Origin: Rhizobium sp. S152
GTDB lineage: Bacteria; Pseudomonadota; Alphaproteobacteria; Rhizobiales; Rhizobiaceae
Direction: 5' to 3'
Assembly: GCF_030380735.1 (NCBI RefSeq)
Contig: NZ_JAUDRZ010000030.1
Location: 270,045-334,044, forward strand
Length of the DNA stretch: 64,000 nucleotides
The notes under the pieces were generated by a model. That model had not been told where the DNA came from. It was given only the letters and a program-made list of their open reading frames with translations, and ran no database searches. Made by a program: the position numbers and the translations under genes. Shown here one piece after another: positions 26,502 to 33,540 of the stretch (its first letter is position 1; each line of letters starts with the position of its first letter).

Positions 26502-26654
26502 TCAGAGCGCGCCGATGATCACGTAGAGTTCCACGGCGGCGAGGACGACGCCGAAAATGATCAGCATTGCCGCCGTGCGGCGCTCACGCATCTGCCGCTT
26601 GCCGATCGGCCGCGGCCGTGGGCCGGGAATCTGTGAAAACAACGGTCCATGCAT
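26502..26654 (-). CDS. 50-residue membrane microprotein
   Basis: The ATG at 26654 is preceded by atatggaggctaagcc, a strong Shine-Dalgarno at good spacing. The product has a proline/arginine-rich cytoplasmic start (PGPRPRPIGKRQMRERR, residues 10-26) followed by one hydrophobic helix (AAMLIIFGVVLAAVELYVII, about 28-47), consistent with a single-pass protein. Positive-inside topology puts the N terminus in the cytoplasm. It sits 9 bases upstream of the DapA-like gene. No family recognised. Confidence 0.6.
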   Translation of the reverse strand: MHGPLFSQIPGPRPRPIGKRQMRERRTAAMLIIFGVVLAAVELYVIIGAL

Positions 26655-26817
26655 GGCTTAGCCTCCATATTGACAGCCAAGGCTAACGCCGCCGGTCGTA
26701 GTAAATCCATTCGGGTCACGTCTCCGAGACATAGGAATGGCATAGGAATTCGAGGAGGCGAGAGTGTGGGCCATCGCCGGAATTGAATCCGATCTCAGCC
26801 ATTTGCTGGCGTTTCCG

Positions 26818-26852
26818 GAATCGATTTGCGAGGCGCTTGAATCGATTTGCGA
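26818..26852. repeat. Two direct repeats with 21-bp period upstream of the phosphotransferase gene
   Basis: The 14-base unit gaatcgatttgcga occurs at 26818-26831 and again at 26839-26852. The start-to-start distance is 21 bases, two turns of the helix, so the repeats face the same side of the DNA. They end 68 bases before the ATG at 26921. A tandem operator is one reading. Confidence 0.6.
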
Positions 26853-26920
26853 ACGTCTGTCGTTACCGGGGTTGATCTCGGCGTTTTCCGACTGCCATTA
26901 TTCGCCGCAGGAGGAACTCT

Positions 26921-27826
26921 ATGGCAGACGACACCCCTGATATCGACAAGGCGCTCGTCGCCGGATTGATCGCTAGACAGTTTCCTCAATGGTCCGACCT
27001 CCCTGTACGGCCGGTCGCCAATGGCGGATGGGACAACAGGACGTTTCATCTCGGCGAGCGCATGGTTGTCCGCTTGCCGAGTGCGGCTGGTTACGCGGAG
27101 CAGGTTGAAAAGGAGCAGCATTGGCTGCCGATTCTCGCGCCGCAGCTGCCGCTTCCCATTCCTCAGCCCCTTGCCATGGGCAAGCCGGACGAGACTTATC
27201 CGTGGCGCTGGTCGGTCTATGCTTGGCGCGATGGCGAGACGGCGCTGAAGGAGCGGATCGCCGGCCTCAATGATTTCGCCGTCTCGCTCGCAAGCTTCCT
27301 GAATGCTCTGCAGGCGGTCGACGCCACGGGAGGGCCGACGCCCGGTTCGCATAATTTCTACCGGGGCGGTTCTTTGAGGGTCTATGACGCCCAAACCCGC
27401 GAGGCGCTGCGGGCGCTTGCCGGCAGAATCGATAGGGCCGCCGCCGAAAGCGTGTGGGACGTTGCGCTATCGACGGAGTGGACGAAGCCGCCTGTTTGGT
27501 TCCACGGCGATATCGCCTATGGCAACCTGCTGGTCGAGGATGGCCGGTTGAGCGCCGTGATCGACTTCGGCACGTCGGGGATCGGCGATCCTGCCTGCGA
27601 CCTCGCGATCACCTGGCACCTCTTCGACGGTAAAAGTCGCGAGACTTTTCGCGCCGCCAGGGGGCTCGATGCCGGAACCTGGGCCCGGGGGCGCGGCTGG
27701 ACTCTCTGGAAGGCTCTGATTGTTGCCGCGGGGATCGCTGGCGCCGCGCCGCGCGATGTCGAACAGTCCTGGCGGATCATCGGGGAGGTGATCGCGGATC
27801 ACCAGCAATGGGCAGCCAAGACCTGA
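26921..27826 (+). CDS. Aminoglycoside phosphotransferase (APH)-family kinase
   Basis: A 301-residue kinase-like protein. The APH catalytic loop VWFHGDIAYGNLLVED (about 191-206) has the HGD-x4-N pattern, and VIDFGTSGIGDPACDLAITW (about 212-231) supplies the metal-binding aspartate. The substrate is not evident; many such chromosomal proteins phosphorylate small metabolites, not antibiotics. The ATG follows gcaggaggaactct. Confidence 0.85.
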   Translation: MADDTPDIDKALVAGLIARQFPQWSDLPVRPVANGGWDNRTFHLGERMVVRLPSAAGYAEQVEKEQHWLPILAPQLPLPIPQPLAMGKPDETYPWRWSVYAWRDGETALKERIAGLNDFAVSLASFLNALQAVDATGGPTPGSHNFYRGGSLRVYDAQTREALRALAGRIDRAAAESVWDVALSTEWTKPPVWFHGDIAYGNLLVEDGRLSAVIDFGTSGIGDPACDLAITWHLFDGKSRETFRAARGLDAGTWARGRGWTLWKALIVAAGIAGAAPRDVEQSWRIIGEVIADHQQWAAKT

Positions 27827-27943
27827 GCTTGGAAGAAATGCAAGGCGCGATGTCGGGAAGCGATGATCCGCTGCGTCCTTGACGCATCGACCGGCATGAG
27901 CCGGAAGAACGATCAAGGCCGATGGGCCGCAAGGGAGGATGAC

Positions 27944-28351
27944 ATGGGACGGACGATTGCAATTCTGGTCGGGCGGCTGATATTCGGCGCCGTGTTCCTG
28001 GTGGCGACCAGCTTCAAGTTCATGGATATGTCGGGCACGGCCACTTACATTGCCGCTGCTGGTTTCCCGTTTCCGTTGCTGCTCGCGTGGCTCGCTGCCA
28101 TCTTCGAGCTGGCGCTGGCAGCCGCGTTCTTCACCGGTGTATTCTTCTCGCCGGCCTCGCTGCTGGCAGGCGTCTACGTCATTTTTCTCGCCCTCGCTTT
28201 TCACGGTCCCGGCCGCTGGAGCGGCAATCAGGCGGAATTCGGGTTCTTCATCGATCACTTCACCTTTCTGGCCGGTCTGCTGTTCGCCGCGGTTCATGGT
28301 CCGGGCAATGCCCTGGTCGTCTGGCTGGGTGCTGCAAGGCGCTTTGCCTGA
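27944..28351 (+). CDS. DoxX-family membrane protein
   Basis: The start at 27944 (MGRTIAILVGRLIFGAVFLV, 135 residues) follows aagggaggatgac; a longer frame from 27863 has no hydrophobic start. Four hydrophobic segments and the motif FKFMDMSGTATYIAAAGFPFP are typical of DoxX/SURF4-like proteins. Function is unknown; relatives have been linked to redox homeostasis. Confidence 0.85.
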   Translation: MGRTIAILVGRLIFGAVFLVATSFKFMDMSGTATYIAAAGFPFPLLLAWLAAIFELALAAAFFTGVFFSPASLLAGVYVIFLALAFHGPGRWSGNQAEFGFFIDHFTFLAGLLFAAVHGPGNALVVWLGAARRFA

Positions 28352-28356
28352 TCGGC

Positions 28357-29148
28357 TCAGCGCAGGATACCGTCAAGAATAGGCATGCCGAGAAAGGCGG
28401 ACGCGCCGATCAGGCCGTAGCAGATCACTCGGAACGTGCTCTCCTTGGCGAAGCCGAAGAGCTTCGAGCCGGCGAACAGCCCGATCGCGTAACTAGGCAA
28501 GATCACGACGGTCAGTGCGAAAACCGCCGGAACGAAAAGCCCGCCGGCATAGTAGCTGACGACGCTGAAGCAGGTGGAAATGGCGAAGTAGAGGATGACG
28601 TTGGAGCGCACCTTGGCGAAGTCCGTCTTCCCGCCTAGCCAGTAGGCCACAACAGGCGGTCCGCCAAGCTGTGCGGCGCCGCTGAACAGTCCGGCCGTAA
28701 GGCCGACGCCGGCGCTGAGATAGGAATGCGGCTCGCCGTGATAGCGCCAGCCCGAGACCAGCAGTGCAAGCAGCAGCAATGCGATGACGGTGATCGACCA
28801 GCGAAGCAACAGCGGGTCCATGAGCGTTAGGATGGCGGTACCCGCGGGAACCCCCAGTATCGCACCGGCGGCCATGGTGAACACCTCGCGCCGGTTCGCG
28901 CGCTTCCAGGCAGGCGGGATCATCCCCAGTGTCGCCAGCCCATCGATGAGAAGCAGCACCGGCGAAATCAGCTTCGGCCCGATGATGGCACCGCCGAGCG
29001 GTATGAAGATCAGTGCTGCGCCGAACCCGGAGAAACCCCGTGCCAGCCCGGCGACGAAAGCGATTGCAATGAGCGAATAGATGCCATGATCCGGCAGCGC
29101 GGCGGAAAGCCACGCACCGATATCGGCCATACTATCGGAAAACGACAT
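28357..29148 (-). CDS. TauE/SafE-family membrane permease
   Basis: A 263-residue protein with about eight transmembrane segments. The two repeat halves carry the family motif (AGLARGFSGFGAALIFIPL near residue 33, and GLTAGLFSGAAQLGGPPVVA near 150). This family exports sulfite, sulfoacetate and related organic anions, but the substrate here is unknown. It converges with the DoxX gene and is followed by argC on the same strand. Confidence 0.88.
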   Translation of the reverse strand: MSFSDSMADIGAWLSAALPDHGIYSLIAIAFVAGLARGFSGFGAALIFIPLGGAIIGPKLISPVLLLIDGLATLGMIPPAWKRANRREVFTMAAGAILGVPAGTAILTLMDPLLLRWSITVIALLLLALLVSGWRYHGEPHSYLSAGVGLTAGLFSGAAQLGGPPVVAYWLGGKTDFAKVRSNVILYFAISTCFSVVSYYAGGLFVPAVFALTVVILPSYAIGLFAGSKLFGFAKESTFRVICYGLIGASAFLGMPILDGILR

Positions 29149-29164
29149 GAAAGCCCGGCCTCGC

Positions 29165-30097
29165 TCAGGAGGCCAGCATCAGGTCCATGTTCTGCACGGC
29201 GGCACCCGAGGCACCCTTGCCGAGATTGTCGAGCAGGGCGACGAGATTGACCTGCGAACCATCCGGCGTGCCGAAGACGAAGAGCTTCATCGTGTCCTTG
29301 CCGGCGAGCTCGACTGCATCGACACGTGCCATCTTGCTGCTGTCTGCAAGCGGCACGACCGTGACGATATCCTGACCGGCATAGTGGGCGGTCAGCGCCG
29401 CGTGAATGCTCTCCAGCGTCGTGCCTGCGGCCAGCATGTCGAGGTGCAGCGGAACCTGCACGATCATGCCCTGCGCGAACTTGCCGACCGATGGCGCGAA
29501 GATCGGCGCGCGGTCGAGCAGGCCGTGGATCTTCATCTCAGGCACATGCTTGTGCGTCAGCGTCAGGCCGTAGAGGAAGTGCGGTGCGCTGATCGCGTCG
29601 TCACGGCTCTGGTCTTCCATCTGCGCGATCATCTGCTTGCCGCCGCCGGTATAGCCGGAGACCGCGTTGACGGTCACAGGATAGCCGTCCGAAAGAATGC
29701 CGGCGGCACGCAGCGGCCGCATCAGGCCGATGGCGCCGGTCGGATAGCAGCCGGGATTGGCGACGAAGCGCGCCGACTTGATTTTGCCTGCCTGATCCTT
29801 GTCCATCTCGGCGAAGCCATAGGCCCAGGAAGGGTCGACGCGGAAGGCCGTGGAGGTGTCGATGACGCGCACATTGTTGTTAGCCGAGACCATCTGCACG
29901 GCTTCCTTCGACGCCTCGTCGGGCAGGCAGAGGATGGCGATGTCGGCGCTATTGAGCATGTCCTCGCGGATCGCGGCATTGCGGCGCTCCGCTTCCGGAA
30001 TGGACAGAAGCTCGACATCGCGGCGGCCGGCCATGCGCGTGCGGATCTGCAGGCCCGTCGTGCCGTGTTCGCCATCGATGAAGATCTTCGGTGCCAT
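29165..30097 (-). CDS. argC: N-acetyl-gamma-glutamyl-phosphate reductase, short (type 2) form
   Basis: ArgC reduces N-acetylglutamyl phosphate to the semialdehyde in arginine synthesis. The start at 30097 (MAPKIFIDGEHGTTGLQIRT, 310 residues) is chosen on family resemblance; a GTG four codons upstream (30109) is possible. The catalytic cysteine is at residue 117 (VANPGCYPTGA). This is the shorter ArgC type common in rhizobia. It lies 63 bases downstream of the agmatinase gene on the same strand. Confidence 0.94.
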   Translation of the reverse strand: MAPKIFIDGEHGTTGLQIRTRMAGRRDVELLSIPEAERRNAAIREDMLNSADIAILCLPDEASKEAVQMVSANNNVRVIDTSTAFRVDPSWAYGFAEMDKDQAGKIKSARFVANPGCYPTGAIGLMRPLRAAGILSDGYPVTVNAVSGYTGGGKQMIAQMEDQSRDDAISAPHFLYGLTLTHKHVPEMKIHGLLDRAPIFAPSVGKFAQGMIVQVPLHLDMLAAGTTLESIHAALTAHYAGQDIVTVVPLADSSKMARVDAVELAGKDTMKLFVFGTPDGSQVNLVALLDNLGKGASGAAVQNMDLMLAS

Positions 30098-30160
30098 TGT
30101 CTTGCTCACACTTTCAATAGGTTAGAAAGAAGTCCGGAATCATTTTGTAAGATGGATGAG

Positions 30161-31120
30161 TCAGCCGTGTGACGCTGTCGCGCGTCGTTCGGCGTGCAGC
30201 CCCAGCATATACATCGCGACCGTCGCCCCCGCAATGGCGGTGATGTCGGCGTGGTCGTAGGCCGGCGACACCTCGACCACGTCGGCGCCACGGATATCGA
30301 GCTGGTGCAGCCGCTGCAGCACGGAGAGGATCTTGGCGCTTGAGGGACCGCCTGAGACCGGCGTGCCGGTGCCGGGTGCATGGGCGGGATCCAGGCAGTC
30401 GATATCGAAGGTCAGATAGCTGGGCGCACCCTTGGTGTGCGAGATGATCGTCGAGGCGATCTCGGCCGCGCTCATCTCCTCGACCTGGTGGCCGTAGAGG
30501 ATATTGATTCCGAAATCGTCGGGCGCATGCGTGCGGATGCCGATCTGGATAGACCGATCAGGATCGATGATACCGTCGCGGACCGCGCGCGCCACGAAGG
30601 AGCCATGGTCGATCCGCTTGTTGTCGTCGAACCACGTATCCTGATGTGCGTCGAACTGCACAAGCGCAAGCGGGCCGTGCTTTGCCGCATGCGCCTTGAG
30701 GATGGGCCATGTCACGTAATGGTCGCCGCCAAGCGTCAGCATGAAGGCACCGGCATCGACGATCGCCTTCGCCTGCCGTTCGATCGCCGCTGGCGTCTCC
30801 TGGTGATTGCCGTAATCAAGCAGGCAATCGCCGTAGTCGATGACGGCCATCTCGGCGAAGAGATCGCGATTGAAGGGATATTGCGGATCGTTGTCGAAGA
30901 TCGCTGAAGCCCGCCGGATCGCCTGCGGCCCGAAGCGCGTACCCGGCCGATTGGAGGTCGCGGCGTCGAAAGGAACGCCCCAGACCACCACGTCGGCACC
31001 ATCAAGATTCTTGGTGAAGCGCCGGCGCATGAAGGACAGGGCACCGGCAAACGTCGGGTCCGTTGCCGCCGAGGTGAGGCTCGTTGCCGTGAAGGCATGA
31101 TCGATCGACTTATTCGCCAA
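30161..31120 (-). CDS. speB: Agmatinase (ureohydrolase family)
   Basis: Agmatinase splits agmatine into putrescine and urea. It has 319 residues. The manganese-binding motifs of the ureohydrolase family are present: GGDHYVTWP, QFDAHQDTW and TFDIDCLDPAHAPGTGTP. The start is a TTG at 31120, supported by aaaggacag six to seven bases upstream. The pairing with argC suggests arginine/polyamine metabolism. A guanidino-acid hydrolase of different specificity cannot be excluded. Confidence 0.88.
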   Translation of the reverse strand: MANKSIDHAFTATSLTSAATDPTFAGALSFMRRRFTKNLDGADVVVWGVPFDAATSNRPGTRFGPQAIRRASAIFDNDPQYPFNRDLFAEMAVIDYGDCLLDYGNHQETPAAIERQAKAIVDAGAFMLTLGGDHYVTWPILKAHAAKHGPLALVQFDAHQDTWFDDNKRIDHGSFVARAVRDGIIDPDRSIQIGIRTHAPDDFGINILYGHQVEEMSAAEIASTIISHTKGAPSYLTFDIDCLDPAHAPGTGTPVSGGPSSAKILSVLQRLHQLDIRGADVVEVSPAYDHADITAIAGATVAMYMLGLHAERRATASHG

Positions 31121-31186
31121 GTGACTGTCCTTTAGTCTGGGAGTTCGGTGAAAGTCATAGGCCCGGTCGCAGACCTATGATGAAAC

Positions 31187-31483
31187 TCAAGCAGCGTCCT
31201 GGTCCGCCTCAATGGAAATCTTCAGCCCAAGCGCCTTTATGACGCCGAAGAAGGTAGACAGCCGCGGGTCGCCTGTTTCGCTGAGCGCCTTGTAGAGCGC
31301 TTCCCGCGTGACTCCGGCGTCCTTGGCGATAGACGTCATGCCGACTGTCCGGGCGACATCGCCTAGCGCATGCGCGATAAGCGCAGGGTCGCCATCATCG
31401 AATGCCGCCTCAAGATAAAGAAGTCGGTCTTCCGGCGTTTTCAGGTGATCCTGAATGTCGAAGCGTGTGGTTTTGAGAGGCAT
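31187..31483 (-). CDS. HigA-like antitoxin (HI1420-type addiction module antidote)
   Basis: A 98-residue protein with a helix-turn-helix of the downstream-antidote type (TSIAKDAGVTREALYKALSE, about residues 49-68, followed by DPRLSTFFGVIKALGLKIS). The ATG follows aaaggagatctgaac, which lies inside the end of the toxin gene; the spacing between the genes is two bases. The antitoxin frame is intact although the toxin is broken. Confidence 0.87.
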   Translation of the reverse strand: MPLKTTRFDIQDHLKTPEDRLLYLEAAFDDGDPALIAHALGDVARTVGMTSIAKDAGVTREALYKALSETGDPRLSTFFGVIKALGLKISIEADQDAA

Positions 31484-31485
31484 GT

Positions 31486-31776
31486 TCAGATCTCCTTTGC
31501 CATCCGCTTCGCCAGAGCAATATCGCGGCTTTGTGTGGACTTATCTCCGCCGCACAAGCAGGATGGTGATCGTGTCCGCAGCGCGGATGAAATAGACACG
31601 ATAACCCGGTCCGTAAGAAATGCGTATCTCGCTCACGCCTTCGCCAACCGATTTCACATCGCCTGGATTTCCGAGTTCCATCCTGCGAATGCGCGCAGCG
31701 ATACGCAGGCGGCTCTGTCATCCCGGAGGTCGCCAAGCCACCTGGCGAATAAAGGCGTTTGGCGTACTTCAATCAT
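31486..31776 (-). pseudogene. HigB/RelE-type toxin gene with two compensating frameshifts
   Basis: The frame opens at ATG 31776 (MIEVRQTPLFARWLGDLRDD) but stops after about 41 codons. A shift near 31707-31714 (one base missing) gives a frame encoding RRMELGNPGDVKSVGEGVSE and ISYGPGYRVYFIRAADTITI, the HI1419/HigB core. A second shift near 31551-31558 (one base extra) restores the first frame for CGGDKSTQSRDIALAKRMAK and a TGA at 31486. The rebuilt length is 96 residues, normal for the family. Either true decay or two read errors. Confidence 0.8.
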
Positions 31777-31778
31777 GT

Positions 31779-31810
31779 GTGAATTATAGTTCACGGAACC
31801 GGATTGTCAA
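31779..31810 (-). promoter_or_regulatory. Consensus promoter with overlapping palindromic operator for the toxin-antitoxin locus
   Basis: On the minus strand, TTGACA (31810-31805), a 16-base spacer and TATAAT (31788-31783) match both consensus hexamers. The -10 box is inside an inverted repeat with arms GTGAA and TTCAC (31779-31794), a likely site for autorepression. A start seven bases after the -10 would fall on the A of the toxin ATG, giving a leaderless mRNA. Confidence 0.7.
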
Positions 31811-31824
31811 AGCACATGACAAAA

Positions 31825-31854
31825 CGAAAAAAGGCCGGGTTTGCACCCGACCTT
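31825..31854 (-). terminator. Intrinsic terminator after rpsI
   Basis: Read on the minus strand, a 10-bp stem (31854-31845 with 31840-31831, arms aaggtcgggt and acccggcctt) closes a 4-base loop and is followed by a run of six T. It ends the rplM-rpsI transcript before it can run into the toxin locus. Confidence 0.88.
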
Positions 31855-31878
31855 TCCACATTCCGAAGTCCGAAGCGA

Positions 31879-32346
31879 TTAACGCTTGGAGAACTGGAAC
31901 GAACGGCGGGCCTTGGCCTTGCCGTACTTCTTACGCTCGACGACGCGGCTGTCGCGGGTCAGGAAGCCACCCTTCTTCAGGACCGAGCGCAGGCCCGGTT
32001 CGAAGTAGGTGAGTGCCTTGGAGACGCCGTGACGAACGGCACCGGCCTGGCCGGAAAGACCGCCGCCTGCAACCGTTGCGATGATGTCGAACTGGCCGTC
32101 ACGGGCAGCAGCGACGATCGGCTGACGCAGAATCATCTGCAGAACCGGACGTGCGAAGTATTCCGTGAATTCCTTGCCGTTGATGACGATCTTGCCGGAG
32201 CCCGGCTTGACCCATACACGGGCAACGGCGTTCTTGCGCTTGCCGGTCGCGTAGGAGCGGCCAAGCGAATCGACCTTACGGACGTGGGCCGGAGCCGAAG
32301 CTTCGGTAGCCGTGCCGAGATCCTTCAGGGAGGAGAGGTCAGCCAT
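31879..32346 (-). CDS. rpsI: 30S ribosomal protein S9
   Basis: S9 has a C-terminal tail that reaches the P-site tRNA. It has 155 residues; the core is GRSYATGKRKNAVARVWVKP and the tail ends KYGKAKARRSFQFSKR, as required. Its start lies two bases after the rplM stop. The N terminus (about 25 residues) is longer than in E. coli, which is common in alphaproteobacteria. Confidence 0.98.
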   Translation of the reverse strand: MADLSSLKDLGTATEASAPAHVRKVDSLGRSYATGKRKNAVARVWVKPGSGKIVINGKEFTEYFARPVLQMILRQPIVAAARDGQFDIIATVAGGGLSGQAGAVRHGVSKALTYFEPGLRSVLKKGGFLTRDSRVVERKKYGKAKARRSFQFSKR

Positions 32347-32348
32347 TC

Positions 32349-32813
32349 TTAGGCGCTCCTTACGTTCTTCTTGTTGAGCTTGGCAACGTCGAGAACGACG
32401 GGCTGCTGAGCTTCATGAGGATGGTTCGAACCGGCGTAAACGCGGAGGTTCTTCATCTGGCGACGACCGAGCGGGCCACGCGGAACCATGCGCTCAACAG
32501 CCTTTTCGAGAACGCGCTCCGGGAAGCGGCCTTCGATGATCTGGCGAGCGGTACGCTCCTTGATGCCGCCGGCGAAACCGGTGTGCCAGTAGTAAACCTT
32601 GTCGGAATACTTCTTGCCGGTGAATACGACCTTGTCGGCATTGATGACGATGACATTGTCGCCGTCGTCAACGTGAGGAGTGAAGGTAGCCTTGTGCTTG
32701 CCGCGCAGACGCATGGCGATAACAGAAGCGAGACGACCAACGACAAGCCCTTCGGCGTCGATGATGACCCACTTCTTCTCTACCTCTGCAGGCTTCTGGG
32801 AGAAGGTTGCCAT
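32349..32813 (-). CDS. rplM: 50S ribosomal protein L13
   Basis: L13 is an early-assembly protein. The start at 32813 (MATFSQKPAEVEKKWVIIDA, 154 residues) follows an agagagtaactact region and gives the family length; the frame extends upstream to 32993 without support. The signature GRLASVIAMRLRGKHKATFT and the C-terminal RNLRVYAGSNHPHEAQQP-like segment are present. It forms an operon with rpsI. Confidence 0.97.
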   Translation of the reverse strand: MATFSQKPAEVEKKWVIIDAEGLVVGRLASVIAMRLRGKHKATFTPHVDDGDNVIVINADKVVFTGKKYSDKVYYWHTGFAGGIKERTARQIIEGRFPERVLEKAVERMVPRGPLGRRQMKNLRVYAGSNHPHEAQQPVVLDVAKLNKKNVRSA

Positions 32814-32895
32814 AGTAGTTACTCTCTTTTGATCCCTTTGCCCGAAGGCGAAAGGGCGTTTCTTGTTGCTTGATTTGGGAGCCCTAGGGCGCACC

Positions 32896-32925
32896 AAAAA
32901 GAAAGCAGCCGGGAAAGGCTGCCTT
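32896..32925 (-). terminator. Probable terminator between the thioesterase pseudogene and rplM
   Basis: On the minus strand a 9-bp stem (32925-32917 with 32910-32902; aaggcagcc with ggctgcttt, one G-U) is followed by ctttttgg. It lies downstream of the PaaI-like gene and upstream of rplM. Confidence 0.6.
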
Positions 32926-33018
32926 CTGGCGGTGTGTATAAGGCTTCCCACACGGAGGGTCAATATCGCTGGGCCGGGCATTCGTAAAAACAACGAAGCA
33001 AAATCAATGGTTTAGATA

Positions 33019-33038
33019 TGAGGTATCGTGATACCTCA
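33019..33038. repeat. Perfect 20-bp palindrome overlapping the thioesterase stop codon
   Basis: TGAGGTATCGTGATACCTCA has two perfect 9-base arms and a 2-base centre. The right arm contains the TGA stop (minus strand) of the PaaI-like reading frame. It lacks a T-run on either side, so it looks more like a protein-binding site than a terminator. Confidence 0.6.
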
Positions 33039-33467
33039 ATTTCGCCGCGGTGGAATCGAGTATGTCACCGTCGCATGCGCGACCAATTCGTCAGGATTGT
33101 CCTGAAAAATAGATGCGTCGAGCACCGCCAGTCGCTTGCCGAGCTTGAGGATCTTGCAGGTGCAAGTGGTCGGTTTCAGCTACGGCAGCCGCAGGAAATT
33201 GATATTGAGACTTGTGGTCACCGCCAGCGGCACGACGCCGATATGAGCGATGACCGCAACATAGGCGGTCACATCCGCGAGCGCGAAAAGGGCAGGCCCG
33301 GAGACGGTGCCGCCGGGCCTGAGATGCCGCTCCAGGGGATCGAGCCGCATCGAGGCGCGGCCCGATGCGATCTCGGTCACGCTCATCACGCGGCCGTCCG
33401 TATGGATCTGCGGGAAATCCGTCTCCAGAAACCGGTGAACCTCCCCGATGGTCAGAACCGGCTGCAT
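33036..33467 (-). pseudogene. PaaI-type hotdog thioesterase interrupted by an in-frame TAG
   Basis: The ATG at 33467 follows gaggagggtcg. The first 95 codons encode a hotdog thioesterase (HLRPGGTVSGPALFALADVT and TTSLNINFLRLP) and end at a TAG at 33182-33180. The same frame continues with CTCKILKLGKRLAVLDASIF and AHATVTYSIPPRRN to a TGA at 33036, the normal family C terminus. The total would be 143 residues. A few residues after the TAG read better in another frame, so compensated indels are possible. It is either a pseudogene or affected by sequence errors. Confidence 0.78.
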
Positions 33468-33540
33468 CGACCCTCCTCGAAATTGCTGATCTCTTATGGC
33501 AGAAGTGATAGCACGAAATAGACATGCAGGGAGTTAGACC

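Noticed and set aside
26921..27826. Possible aminoglycoside resistance gene
   Set aside because: Only the general kinase motifs are present; nothing in sequence or context (no mobile element) supports antibiotic resistance.
31410..31772. 120-codon minus-strand frame over the toxin-antitoxin locus
   Set aside because: It does not match any toxin; the real toxin is spread over two other frames.
33091..33525. 144-codon minus-strand frame over the thioesterase
   Set aside because: Its protein is arginine-rich shadow sequence; the true thioesterase frame is 33036-33467, interrupted by TAG.
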